In this document: in pieces, positions 1-6,750 of the stretch | Layout of the letters: each line of letters begins with the position of its first letter | Numbering within the stretch: position 1 is the first letter of the stretch | Assembly (NCBI GenBank): GCA_029237685.1 | Contig: JAQZBV010000001.1 | Coordinates: forward strand, 33,851-97,850 | DNA from: Cytophagaceae bacterium | GTDB taxonomy: Bacteria > Bacteroidota > Bacteroidia > Cytophagales > Cytophagaceae | Length of the DNA stretch: 64,000 nucleotides | Direction: 5' to 3' | Notes under the pieces: generated by a model | The model's database searches: none | Told to the model about the DNA's origin: nothing | The model's input: only the letters and a program-made list of their open reading frames with translations | Made by a program: the position numbers and the translations under genes

Positions 1-1347
1 TTTCTTTTTCAACCATCGTTCGTGGAATTCATGAGGCCATCTGAAGGTAGATCCTTTGGTATGCGTAAAATAATGGTAGATGGTCCAGGAGTAATCAGGT
101 CCTACAATGCATAGGGCATCGTCAGGAATTAAATCATCAAGGGCTTGTCGTTGTTCCGGATTGTAAAAGTCTTTCGGCAGAGATTTGTTTTCATTGACAA
201 AATTATGAAACGTACCGGCGAAGGCAACGATCGGCAAACTGATCAGAATCAAAAGTACCAGCAGACGCTTGCTCTTTTCTAAAAGCAGTTCATATCCTTT
301 CGCCGCTACAATAAATAAAGCAGGGAGATAAGGAAACATATAATACATGTGTTCTTCCATCTGATGCAGTTCGATAATGTGGTAGGCAAAAAGCCCCAAT
401 GCCCAAATCCCAAACATCCATCCAATTTCTTTGTTCGCCAATTTTCCTTTCACTACCCAATACATGGCCATGAAAAAAGGAATAAGGTTTGGAATACTAA
501 TGAGCTGTTCGGTGAAATGCGTGTAAACATTTTTAGATAAAATATCTAAGGCTTTCATAAAACTTTTAGCCGGCTTGAAAGAGATCCCAAAATCTTTTAA
601 CCCTGATACATCAATGAGGTACAGCGCATAGTCATACCAGGCAAAGGATAAACCAATAACAAACAGAGCAAACAATAGGAGCAGCAAGTAATCTACGGCA
701 GTATATTTTTTCTGGATAAAAGATGAAACGACCACTACTGCGATAGGAAAACCAATGGCCAGGTATTGCAGTTTCGTCATACCGGCCAGGGTAGTAAAAA
801 ATAAACTGAGTAAAAGTAAGTAGTGTCTTTTGCTTTCGTTCCAAACTAAAAAGTAATACAATCCGGCAATGGAAGTGGACAAAGCCACGACATCGGGCAA
901 GGCCGTGATGGAATGGTAATATAAAATCGGACTGAAGGTAAAGGCCCAGGTTCCGCAGAAGGCGACCGTATTATTTTTAAAGAAGAATAAAAGCAAGGCA
1001 TAGAAGTACCAGATGCCCAATCCAAAATACAAGAAAGCAACCAATCGGTTAAACCCTTCGTGGTAGCCTCCGAAGGCTTTGCTGATCAGGGCTACCGTGT
1101 ATTCAAAAGAAGGAAACTGCATGCCGGTAACTCCACTACTTTTGCCGCGGTTGTCTATTCTGGGTTTTAGAATATTCATACTCTCTTCCGCGAAATTACG
1201 CGCTACGGTAGAAGTATGGCATTGTCTCCACACGTGATTTCCTTTAGGAGGAAGGTGAAGGAAAAAAATATGGGTAAGGGTATAGAATAGAAAAACTACA
1301 AGAAGGCCTTTTTGTTTATGAGCGAAGATGCCGAATAGGTAGTCCAT
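1..1347 (-). CDS. Polytopic membrane glycosyltransferase-like protein (GT39/PMT-like), C-terminus cut by window edge
   Basis: The reading frame opens at ATG 1347 on the minus strand and stays open to base 1, giving 449 codons with no stop, so the C-terminus lies outside the window. The protein has a cytoplasmic N-terminal stub, a first membrane segment (about residues 14-32), then a short loop with HVWRQCHT at about 38-45. This resembles the W-R-Q-x-x-T loop of GT39/PMT_2-like enzymes that transfer sugars from polyprenyl-phosphate donors. At least eight further hydrophobic segments follow. The last visible part (FYNPEQRQALDDLIPDDALC and onward) looks like the start of a soluble C-terminal domain. 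Family assignment rests on topology and that loop only, and the substrate is unknown. It is transcribed away from the neighbouring barrel gene's terminator. Confidence 0.7.
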   Translation of the reverse strand, partial: MDYLFGIFAHKQKGLLVVFLFYTLTHIFFLHLPPKGNHVWRQCHTSTVARNFAEESMNILKPRIDNRGKSSGVTGMQFPSFEYTVALISKAFGGYHEGFNRLVAFLYFGLGIWYFYALLLFFFKNNTVAFCGTWAFTFSPILYYHSITALPDVVALSTSIAGLYYFLVWNESKRHYLLLLSLFFTTLAGMTKLQYLAIGFPIAVVVVSSFIQKKYTAVDYLLLLLFALFVIGLSFAWYDYALYLIDVSGLKDFGISFKPAKSFMKALDILSKNVYTHFTEQLISIPNLIPFFMAMYWVVKGKLANKEIGWMFGIWALGLFAYHIIELHQMEEHMYYMFPYLPALFIVAAKGYELLLEKSKRLLVLLILISLPIVAFAGTFHNFVNENKSLPKDFYNPEQRQALDDLIPDDALCIVGPDYSWTIYHYFTHTKGSTFRWPHEFHERWLKKK

Positions 1348-1485
1348 TGAAACAAGTAGAATGCGTTGGAAGATATAAACTTAACACCATTCAACAGATT
1401 AATAAACTTTTTTGATTAAAACTTGAAGGGGGATTGTTGGGGAAACTTTACCGATTTGTTGTTAGCGCGAACCTTGATGAGTAAA

Positions 1486-1526
1486 CAACAAAAAGCCATC
1501 TCATTGGGAGAGATGGCTTTTTGTTG
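1486..1526 (-). terminator. Intrinsic terminator of the beta-barrel gene
   Basis: A perfect 17-bp inverted repeat (1486-1502 and 1510-1526) has a 7-nt loop and an AAAAAGCC/GGCTTTTT core. It lies 15 bases past the stop of the minus-strand gene at 1541-2263. Its A/T tracts on both sides could let it work in either direction. Confidence 0.85.
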
Positions 1527-1540
1527 GAGATAGCTTTGAT

Positions 1541-2263
1541 TTAGAATTTCACAGCTAGTCCTGTAGTCAGTTCTCCATTGATCAATACATAGCGAAAACC
1601 TTTATTCAGATCATATGTTCCTTGATCGGATTCAACTTTATTGGTTTTGTAAGAATAAACACCAACACCTATGTCTGCAAACATTCCTAAGTGTTCAGTG
1701 AAATACAATCGCATACCAAAAGAAGGTTTAGCATAAGCCCCTTTCATTTTGAATACAAAAGAGTTATTGGTCGTGGGTATATAAGAATCCGAAGGATCAT
1801 GATATACGCCGTAGTCAGTGTCAAGATCTCCTTCGCTATACTCTAGAAAACTATAGCCTAGAATCAGACGGGTATATAATTCTATTTTACGACGACTCAT
1901 AAAGTGCAATGCTCCAAACACACCGAAATTATTATTACTTGATTTGTGTGAATCAGAATTGATATAAGAACCGCGTTGATAGGCCAGTCCTAAACCGAAT
2001 TTATTACTGATAGCGTATTCTGCTGTCAACGGAAAGAGGGCGGCAACGGAATAATGTACGCTGAAGTTATAATTGTAGTCTCCGTAATAATTGTTGTAAA
2101 AATCATCTCTGGTATAATTTTGATAGCTGTAGCCGAAGCCCACACCGAAACCACCGTTAATAATAAAATCATTTTTTTGATAAGCTTCTTCTGATTGAGC
2201 AAAACTAGAGGAGCTGCTGAAAAGCAACAGCAAAAGGCCCAGGGCCGAGATACCTTTTTTCAT
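1541..2263 (-). CDS. Outer-membrane beta-barrel protein, OmpW/porin-like fold
   Basis: A 240-residue protein starts with MKKGISALGLLLLLFSSSSS and a cleavage site near SFAQ, so it is exported. The mature part is rich in alternating aromatic and polar residues and glycine (for example FGVGFGYSYQNYTRD and KPSFGMRLYFTEHLGMFADI). It ends in a hydrophobic strand, TTGLAVKF, with terminal Phe, as is typical of outer-membrane barrels. About eight strands would fit the length. No catalytic motif is visible. It is a single gene bounded by its own terminator (1486-1526) and by the slyD terminator upstream. The ligand or function is not predictable. Confidence is high for the barrel and low for the role. 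Confidence 0.8.
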   Translation of the reverse strand: MKKGISALGLLLLLFSSSSSFAQSEEAYQKNDFIINGGFGVGFGYSYQNYTRDDFYNNYYGDYNYNFSVHYSVAALFPLTAEYAISNKFGLGLAYQRGSYINSDSHKSSNNNFGVFGALHFMSRRKIELYTRLILGYSFLEYSEGDLDTDYGVYHDPSDSYIPTTNNSFVFKMKGAYAKPSFGMRLYFTEHLGMFADIGVGVYSYKTNKVESDQGTYDLNKGFRYVLINGELTTGLAVKF

Positions 2264-2302
2264 AAAAAAGAGAAAGGAAAAGTGAGGAGATAAAAAAGGA
2301 AA

Positions 2303-2330
2303 CCCGGTTTCGCCTTCTGACGAAACCGGG
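2303..2330 (-). terminator. Intrinsic terminator of slyD
   Basis: The inverted repeat CCCGGTTTCG/CGAAACCGGG (2303-2312 and 2321-2330, 8-nt loop) lies just beyond the slyD stop. On the minus strand it is followed by a T-rich stretch. Confidence 0.9.
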
Positions 2331-2338
2331 CAAATAAA

Positions 2339-2845
2339 TTAATGGTGGTGACCGTGTGGACCATGCACGTGTCCATGATCCAATTCTTCTTCGGTAGCTT
2401 CTCTTACACTAGAAATCGTGCCTGAGAAGAATAAATTTTTGCCAGCCAACGGATGATTAAAATCCATTACGATGACATCAGACTTTACTTCTACTACGGT
2501 GCCGTTCATGGCATGGCCGTCCTGGTCGCGCATAGGAAGGACGTTGCCGGCCTTCACCATGTTTTCATCCAATTTACCATCTACTTCGAAAATGGTTTTA
2601 GGCAGCTCAACGATAGCTTCCTGGTCGTATTCACCGTAACCGTTTTCTGAAGAAATAGAAAAATAAAATTTATCTCCGGCTTTCAAACCGTTCAGGTGAG
2701 TTTCAAAATCAGGAAGTACATTGTTTGCACCAAACAAAAACACGAATGGGTTTTCTGGTGTAGTAGTTTCAAAGGCTTCGGTGTTTGCGTTGTCAAGACG
2801 AAGTTCGTAGTTCAACTCCACCACTTTGTTGTTTGCTATTTGCAT
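2339..2845 (-). CDS. slyD: SlyD-like FKBP-type peptidyl-prolyl cis-trans isomerase with His-rich tail
   Basis: This 168-residue protein has the SlyD layout. An N-terminal FKBP half contains the LRLDN...PFVFLFGANNVLPDFE segment, then the insert-in-flap region with GEYDQEAIVELPK. The second half includes NHPLAGKNLFFSGTI. The C-terminus (HGHVHGPHGHHH) is a histidine cluster expected to bind Ni or Zn. SlyD proteins catalyse proline isomerisation, act as chaperones and deliver metal in the cytosol. There is no signal peptide. The gene has its own terminator and diverges from the thioredoxin-like gene, whose start lies about 140 bp away. The His tail is shorter than in E. coli SlyD. The assignment is secure. 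Confidence 0.92.
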   Translation of the reverse strand: MQIANNKVVELNYELRLDNANTEAFETTTPENPFVFLFGANNVLPDFETHLNGLKAGDKFYFSISSENGYGEYDQEAIVELPKTIFEVDGKLDENMVKAGNVLPMRDQDGHAMNGTVVEVKSDVIVMDFNHPLAGKNLFFSGTISSVREATEEELDHGHVHGPHGHHH

Positions 2846-2983
2846 GTTATCAGGCGTTTTTTGGAAAGAGCGTAAAGGTAGATTTATTTGGTTTCAAATC
2901 CTCTTTTTCCCATGAAAAATGACACAGGCGATCAAAAAAGGCACAAACCGGAATTATAAGTGGATTTGTGGTGTTTGAGTGTC

Positions 2984-3595
2984 ATGGAAAAAACGGCAGC
3001 CCCCCTCACCATTCCGGTGAGTGAACTTTCAGGTACTTATACCTATACACAATACCGTCAGTTGATTGATCAGTTATTAACCAAAAATAACACGACAGGT
3101 AATAACCAATCTGCTTTTTACATCGACTATACCCGTCAGAATGTAAAACGCATGAAACGCGCGGAACATTTGGTCAATATTCCGACAGAGGTGTCGCAAC
3201 AGATCACCAAACCGTATCAGTTTTTATTGATTTCAGAAGCCTGGTGTGGAGATGCTTCCTATACCGTCCCTGTTATTGCGGCATTGGCCAAAGTCTTTCC
3301 TGCAGTAGACCTTAGCATCATTTTGCGGGATGAGCATTTAGAAATCATGGATAAATTTCTGACCAACGGAGGAAGGTCCATTGCGAAGCTCATCATCATA
3401 GATCCTTCTACTCATCAGGTGTTGGGAGATTGGGGGCCTCGTCCTGAAAAAGCACAACAAATCGTCATGGAAATGAAACAACGCCCTGATTTCAATCAAA
3501 AAGAGATGGCAGAGGCATTGTTTAAATGGTATGAAGAGGACAAGGGGGAAAGTACAGTAAATGAAATCATGTCAGTTTTATCAAACCTCGAGTAG
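2984..3595 (+). CDS. Thioredoxin family protein (Thioredoxin_9-like)
   Basis: The ATG at 2984 (MEKTAAPLTIPVSE) is preferred. The upstream GTG at 2960 adds only eight non-conserved residues. The product has 203 residues. The middle contains FLLISEAWCGDASYTVPVIA, the position of the thioredoxin active site, but with W-C-G-D in place of CxxC, so only one cysteine remains. The following VDLSIILRDEHLEIMDKFLTNGGRSI fits the thioredoxin fold (beta-alpha and a loop before the cis-Pro region). Single-Cys proteins of this type are common in Bacteroidota, and their reaction is not established. No signal peptide was seen, so it is probably cytosolic. The stop codon lies inside the 46-bp palindrome shared with the convergent gene. 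Confidence 0.8.
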   Translation: MEKTAAPLTIPVSELSGTYTYTQYRQLIDQLLTKNNTTGNNQSAFYIDYTRQNVKRMKRAEHLVNIPTEVSQQITKPYQFLLISEAWCGDASYTVPVIAALAKVFPAVDLSIILRDEHLEIMDKFLTNGGRSIAKLIIIDPSTHQVLGDWGPRPEKAQQIVMEMKQRPDFNQKEMAEALFKWYEEDKGESTVNEIMSVLSNLE

Positions 3596-3628
3596 GGTCA
3601 CAATGCATTGTGACCCTACTCGAGGTTT
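3583..3628. terminator. Perfect 46-bp palindrome, bidirectional terminator containing both stop codons
   Basis: Bases 3583-3605 are the exact reverse complement of 3606-3628, with no unpaired loop. The stop TAG of the thioredoxin-like gene (3593-3595) lies in the left arm. The stop TAA of the convergent MEKHA reading frame (3627-3629) starts in the right arm. AAA at the left end and TTT at the right end give a short U tract in both directions. Use as a terminator is inferred from position and structure. Confidence 0.8.
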
Positions 3629-4094
3629 ACAAATATTCCCATCGGTCAAACATCGCCGCCTGCCCACGATTTACGCCCTCTTCATCCATTACATTCCATA
3701 AAGTCACATTACGAATGTAGAATTCTTTTCCTTGCGCATCGATTCTAATGCCCTCGTAATTTTCTATGTAACCCTTTGCGAAAGCCTCTTTTAATGCAGC
3801 TTCCCGCTTCTCTACCTTGTCTTCTCTAGCTCACAAACGGGAAGGCATTCGGGTAAATTGTTCCCAATCCATTCCCCAAAGTTCTTGCGCCGCACGATTG
3901 GCGTAGTTGAACACCGGATCTTTTTCCGTGCCGTGAGATACAATACAAGAAGAACTATAATATAAAGCCTCTGCCAGCGGGCGGTTTGAGAAGTCCACGG
4001 GAAAAGGTTTTCCACATACCTTTTCATAACTTTCGCTTAATAAAAGAGCGTGTTTTTGAACGGCAAGGTTTGTTAAAATGTCGTTATGCTGCAT
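3627..4094 (-). pseudogene. MEKHA-domain gene interrupted by one in-frame TGA
   Basis: From ATG 4094 the frame reads MQHNDILTNLAVQKHALLLS and onward through VFNYANRAAQELWGMDWEQF to MPSRL. It then meets TGA (genomic 3831-3833) and continues in the same frame with AREDKVEKREAALKEAFAKG, ending in GQAAMFDRWEYL and TAA. The full frame would be 155 residues, the normal size of a MEKHA (PAS-related) protein, and the second part keeps family-like features (YIENYEGIRIDAQGKEFYIR). A single base change from TCA (Ser) to TGA explains the break. It could be a recent pseudogene, a sequencing error or readthrough. No SECIS-like context was looked for beyond eye inspection. Function of the intact family: probable small-ligand sensing, poorly known. 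Confidence 0.75.
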
Positions 4095-4248
4095 TTTTCA
4101 GGGGATAAATCGAATAACGCATTAAAATTAACCAAAAGTATTTGTTGTGGTAATGCTAACTCTCTGAAAGTAAGGCTTGAACTTATCCACAATGGGCACC
4201 ATGTGGCATGGTTTAGCGTATATAGAGAAGTGAATCAAACCTTTAAAC

Positions 4249-4255
4249 AAGGAGG
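4249..4255 (+). promoter_or_regulatory. Strong Shine-Dalgarno (AAGGAGG)
   Basis: AAGGAGG lies 5 bases before ATG 4261 and fixes that start. Such a full anti-SD match is unusual here; most genes in this window lack one, as expected in Bacteroidota. Confidence 0.7.
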
Positions 4256-4260
4256 CTATT

Positions 4261-4671
4261 ATGGCAATGAAGATTCGTACCTCGCTGTTGCAATTCCTTA
4301 ATCCGATTGCAAAAAAGCCCATGCAGCAATTGCATCGTCAATACTGCAGGATCAAAGGGAAATTATATTTCTCTTCCACTTCTATTCCTTTAATGAAAGC
4401 CAAGGTCTGGATTGAAACGGCCAATGGTGTGAAGTTCCCGATCACTTATTCAGCGGAAGATGGAGCGTTCATCATGGACATGCTTACCGGAAGAGGCACA
4501 TCAACGTTAAGAGTAAGTTATTTCGGTAAGGAATATACGTTTGAGAACATTGCAGGATCGCTGGGCTCCGTATTCCATCCGGGCTTTATGATCGCAGAGG
4601 ACTTGGCGCTGGTGCTGGATGTAGAGAAAAATGCAGTGCCGTTTATACGACTTGTTAAAGAAGAAAACTGA
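4261..4671 (+). CDS. Hypothetical protein, possible carboxypeptidase-regulatory-like beta-sandwich
   Basis: 136 residues, start fixed by the strong AAGGAGG. Residues 1-25 are basic with no convincing signal peptide. From about residue 31 the segment IKGKLYFSSTSIPLMKAKVW, then GVKFPITYSAEDGAFIMDML, has the spacing of a small transthyretin-like or carboxypeptidase-regulatory beta-sandwich (G-x-V ... P-L-x-x-A-x-V ... D-G-x-F). No catalytic residues were recognised. It stands alone between the MEKHA gene and the convergent DUF3127 gene, and the two genes share the hairpin at 4677-4715. I do not recognise the family with certainty. Confidence 0.65.
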   Translation: MAMKIRTSLLQFLNPIAKKPMQQLHRQYCRIKGKLYFSSTSIPLMKAKVWIETANGVKFPITYSAEDGAFIMDMLTGRGTSTLRVSYFGKEYTFENIAGSLGSVFHPGFMIAEDLALVLDVEKNAVPFIRLVKEEN

Positions 4672-4676
4672 AAACG

Positions 4677-4715
4677 GAGAACTGAAAACAGAAAGATAAT
4701 CAGTTTTCAGTTCTC
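4677..4715. terminator. Hairpin built from the GAACTGAAAAC repeat word, between convergent genes
   Basis: GAGAACTGAAAAC (4677-4689) pairs perfectly with GTTTTCAGTTCTC (4703-4715). It sits between the stops of the genes ending at 4671 (+) and 4729 (-), so it may end transcription in both directions. It uses the same sequence word as the repeats at 18.7, 21.6, 50.8-51.2, 53.4 and 54.9 kb. Confidence 0.65.
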
Positions 4716-4728
4716 AGTTATCTGTTCA

Positions 4729-5109
4729 CTAAAACGGAAGGTCGTTCAACTCATTCGCGTTTCCGGAAGTGAATGTTTGACCTGAAGGAAAGTCGTCTCC
4801 GCCGCTGTTGTTATTATTTTTTGAAGACGGAGAAGAAGGCACGCCGTTATCCGCTTCTACTTTCCAGGCTTTCGCATCTGTATACCATTTGCCATTGTAT
4901 TCTCTGCTCTCCACATCAAAGGAAACCTTTACTGCTGTGCCTTCAGACAATGGACTTTGATCTATTTTATCTCCCCATAAACTGAAACACACTTTTTTAG
5001 GGTAATTGCCCGAAGTTTCAATGACAAACTCCTGTTTTTTCCAACCGCCGTTTTTACCGTCGCCTTTTTGCAGCGCAAGCAACTGCACTATTTTTCCTGA
5101 TAGTTCCAT
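4729..5109 (-). CDS. DUF3127 domain-containing protein (OB-fold/SSB-like)
   Basis: 126 residues: MELSGKIVQLLALQKGDGKN, then GWKKQEFVIETSGNYPKKVC, FSLWGDKID and VEADN. The order matches DUF3127, a small Bacteroidota family with an OB-like beta-barrel. The C-terminal third is a low-complexity linker (SSPSSKNNNNSGGDDFPSGQ) ending in an acidic-hydrophobic tip, NELNDLPF. That tip resembles the partner-binding tip of single-stranded DNA-binding proteins (DDxPF). A role in nucleic-acid binding is therefore likely but is inference. Cytosolic, no signal. It diverges from the AI-2E permease gene, with 69 bp between starts. Confidence 0.8.
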   Translation of the reverse strand: MELSGKIVQLLALQKGDGKNGGWKKQEFVIETSGNYPKKVCFSLWGDKIDQSPLSEGTAVKVSFDVESREYNGKWYTDAKAWKVEADNGVPSSPSSKNNNNSGGDDFPSGQTFTSGNANELNDLPF

Positions 5110-5178
5110 TCTTAATCGTTTGCTAACAAATTATTTTTTAATATTATCCGCTGTCTGAGCGCTGTCAAAACTACAAAA

Positions 5179-6213
5179 ATGAGTGCAAGAAAACTATTAA
5201 ATACGCCTCTTCAATTCTGGACCTTTGTCTTGCTCAGTACCTTTGCGGCGTTCCTCATTTATGAGCTTAGAGATTATGCCAATGCCTTTCTGGGCACGAT
5301 CATCTTTTACGTTCTTTTCAAGCCGGTCATGCGTCGTTGGTACATGGAAAAAGGTTACAACAAGCATCTCGTGGCGTCTATCATCGTCTTTCTTATTTTA
5401 GCGATCATGGTTTTACCCTGTGTGATGATGGCCGCCTTCTTTATACCTAAACTCAGTTTGTTTCTCAGTGACTCTTCCTTTTTGATCCAGTCTTTGTATG
5501 AACTAGAGGGCAAAATTGTTAAACTCATCGGCTATAAAATCATTACGCCTGAAAACCTGACCAATCTTCGCATATACCTTGCGGAATGGGCGAACGTAGT
5601 GGTGGGCGAAACACTCAATTTATTGGCCAACCTCCTGCTGATGTTTTTTATGGTGTACTTCGCTTTGATCAACATTGGAAAGTTGGAAGACTACCTGGAA
5701 GAATTTCTGCCATTTAAGCCGCAAACCTTGCGTCGCTTTGCTGTAGAGCTGAGAACCATGACCTATACCAATGTCATCCTGGCTCCCTTGCTGGCTTTGT
5801 TACAAGGCTTTTGTTCCTTCCTTGCTTATTGGTACTTAGGTCTCGATCAGCCCTTATTCTGGGGAATTATGACTGCAGTATTTTCCTTCTTACCGGTTAT
5901 AGGTTCAGCCATCATTTGGGTGCCCGCTGCTATATACCTCTATACCTCAGGGATGCATTGGCAGGCTTATGTTATGATCGGGTATGGGATTGCCATCATA
6001 GGCGTTTCAGACAACTTATTCCGATTTATTTTTGCCCGTAAAATAGGGGATGTTCACCCGATGATTACTATATTGGGCATATTGTTGGGGGTTCATTTGT
6101 TTGGTATAGCGGGTTTTATTTTTGGTCCACTATTGTTGTCCTACTTCTTTTTGATGTTGGACATTTACAAGCAAACCTACTTAAGCGAGCAACAAGAGGT
6201 TGTCAACAGCTAA
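5179..6213 (+). CDS. AI-2E family transporter (PerM/YdiK-like permease)
   Basis: 344 residues with about eight membrane helices: two near the N-terminus (FWTFVLLSTFAAFLIYEL and NAFLGTIIFYVLFKPVMRRW), a third with a proline kink (VFLILAIMVLPCVMMAAFF), then an extended loop. The C-terminal bundle contains LLQGFCSFLAYWYLGLDQPL, WGIMTAVFSFLPVIGSAIIW and HPMITILGILLGVHLFGIAG. The 'P-x-x-G' loop and 'HP...LG...G..GF.FGPLLL' end are signatures of the AI-2E/PerM family. Members export small molecules or act as Na+/H+ antiporters, and the substrate here cannot be read. It is followed 76 bp later by the MarR regulator. There is no sign of cotranscription. Confidence 0.88.
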   Translation: MSARKLLNTPLQFWTFVLLSTFAAFLIYELRDYANAFLGTIIFYVLFKPVMRRWYMEKGYNKHLVASIIVFLILAIMVLPCVMMAAFFIPKLSLFLSDSSFLIQSLYELEGKIVKLIGYKIITPENLTNLRIYLAEWANVVVGETLNLLANLLLMFFMVYFALINIGKLEDYLEEFLPFKPQTLRRFAVELRTMTYTNVILAPLLALLQGFCSFLAYWYLGLDQPLFWGIMTAVFSFLPVIGSAIIWVPAAIYLYTSGMHWQAYVMIGYGIAIIGVSDNLFRFIFARKIGDVHPMITILGILLGVHLFGIAGFIFGPLLLSYFFLMLDIYKQTYLSEQQEVVNS

Positions 6214-6240
6214 GAAAATAAAATGTGAACTTTATAGAGC

Positions 6241-6262
6241 GCAAACTTGTATAACATTTTGC
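6241..6262. promoter_or_regulatory. Candidate MarR operator dyad upstream of the beta-oxidation operon
   Basis: GCAAA (6241-6245) and TTTGC (6258-6262) form an inverted repeat with a 12-nt AT-rich centre, 28 bases before the marR start. MarR dimers often bind such dyads in their own promoter. Position and symmetry are the only support. Confidence 0.25.
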
Positions 6263-6289
6263 ATGCACGCATCGTTTAATTAAATAAAA

Positions 6290-6730
6290 ATGAAACCAAG
6301 AGACACCGTTGACTTTCATATCAAGTCGGCATGGCATCACATTTCAAAAGTATACAATGAACAGGGTGCGCCTTACGGAGCTACCGCTGCTACGGGTTTT
6401 GTGCTGCTCAACATTGATGCAGTAGAGGGTTCCCCGGTAACGACTATTGGTCCGGCCTTGGGAATGGAGCCGGGAAGTTTATCCCGTATTTTGAAAAAAT
6501 TAGAAAAAGAAGGCATTATACAACGGATTCAGGACCCTAGCGACAAAAGGTTGGTCAGGGTTTTTTTGACAGAAAAGGGAAAGCTATTCAGAGAAGTAGC
6601 TCGAAAAACGGTCAAGGCATTCAATGTCAAAGTGAAGGAAGAAATTCCGGAAGCGAAGCTGACAGTGTTTTTTGAAGTCATGGACAAGATCCACGAGATC
6701 ATTCAGAAGAAGAATATTTATAATCAATAA
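6290..6730 (+). CDS. MarR family transcriptional regulator
   Basis: 146 residues with a winged helix in the middle. The recognition helix region is TTIGPALGMEPGSLSRILKK (about residues 53-72), followed by LEKEGIIQRIQDPSDKRLVR (72-91), the conserved MarR wing with D-x-R/K-R. N- and C-terminal helices would form the dimer interface. It is the first gene of the beta-oxidation cluster, 20 bp before fadN and in the same direction. It most likely represses fad genes and is released by acyl-CoA or fatty acid, as many such regulators are; that ligand is inference. A small dyad upstream (6241-6262) is a possible binding site. Confidence 0.9.
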   Translation: MKPRDTVDFHIKSAWHHISKVYNEQGAPYGATAATGFVLLNIDAVEGSPVTTIGPALGMEPGSLSRILKKLEKEGIIQRIQDPSDKRLVRVFLTEKGKLFREVARKTVKAFNVKVKEEIPEAKLTVFFEVMDKIHEIIQKKNIYNQ

Positions 6731-6750
6731 TTCAATCCGCTGTATTTATT

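Noticed and set aside
3831..3833. Selenocysteine codon in the MEKHA gene
   Set aside because: The expected residue by context is Ser, no hairpin typical of a SECIS element was evident just after it, and selenoproteins are not expected in this family.
4086..4301. Possible small gene before the gene at 4261
   Set aside because: It overlaps the start of a gene with a strong ribosome site in another frame and looks unlike protein.
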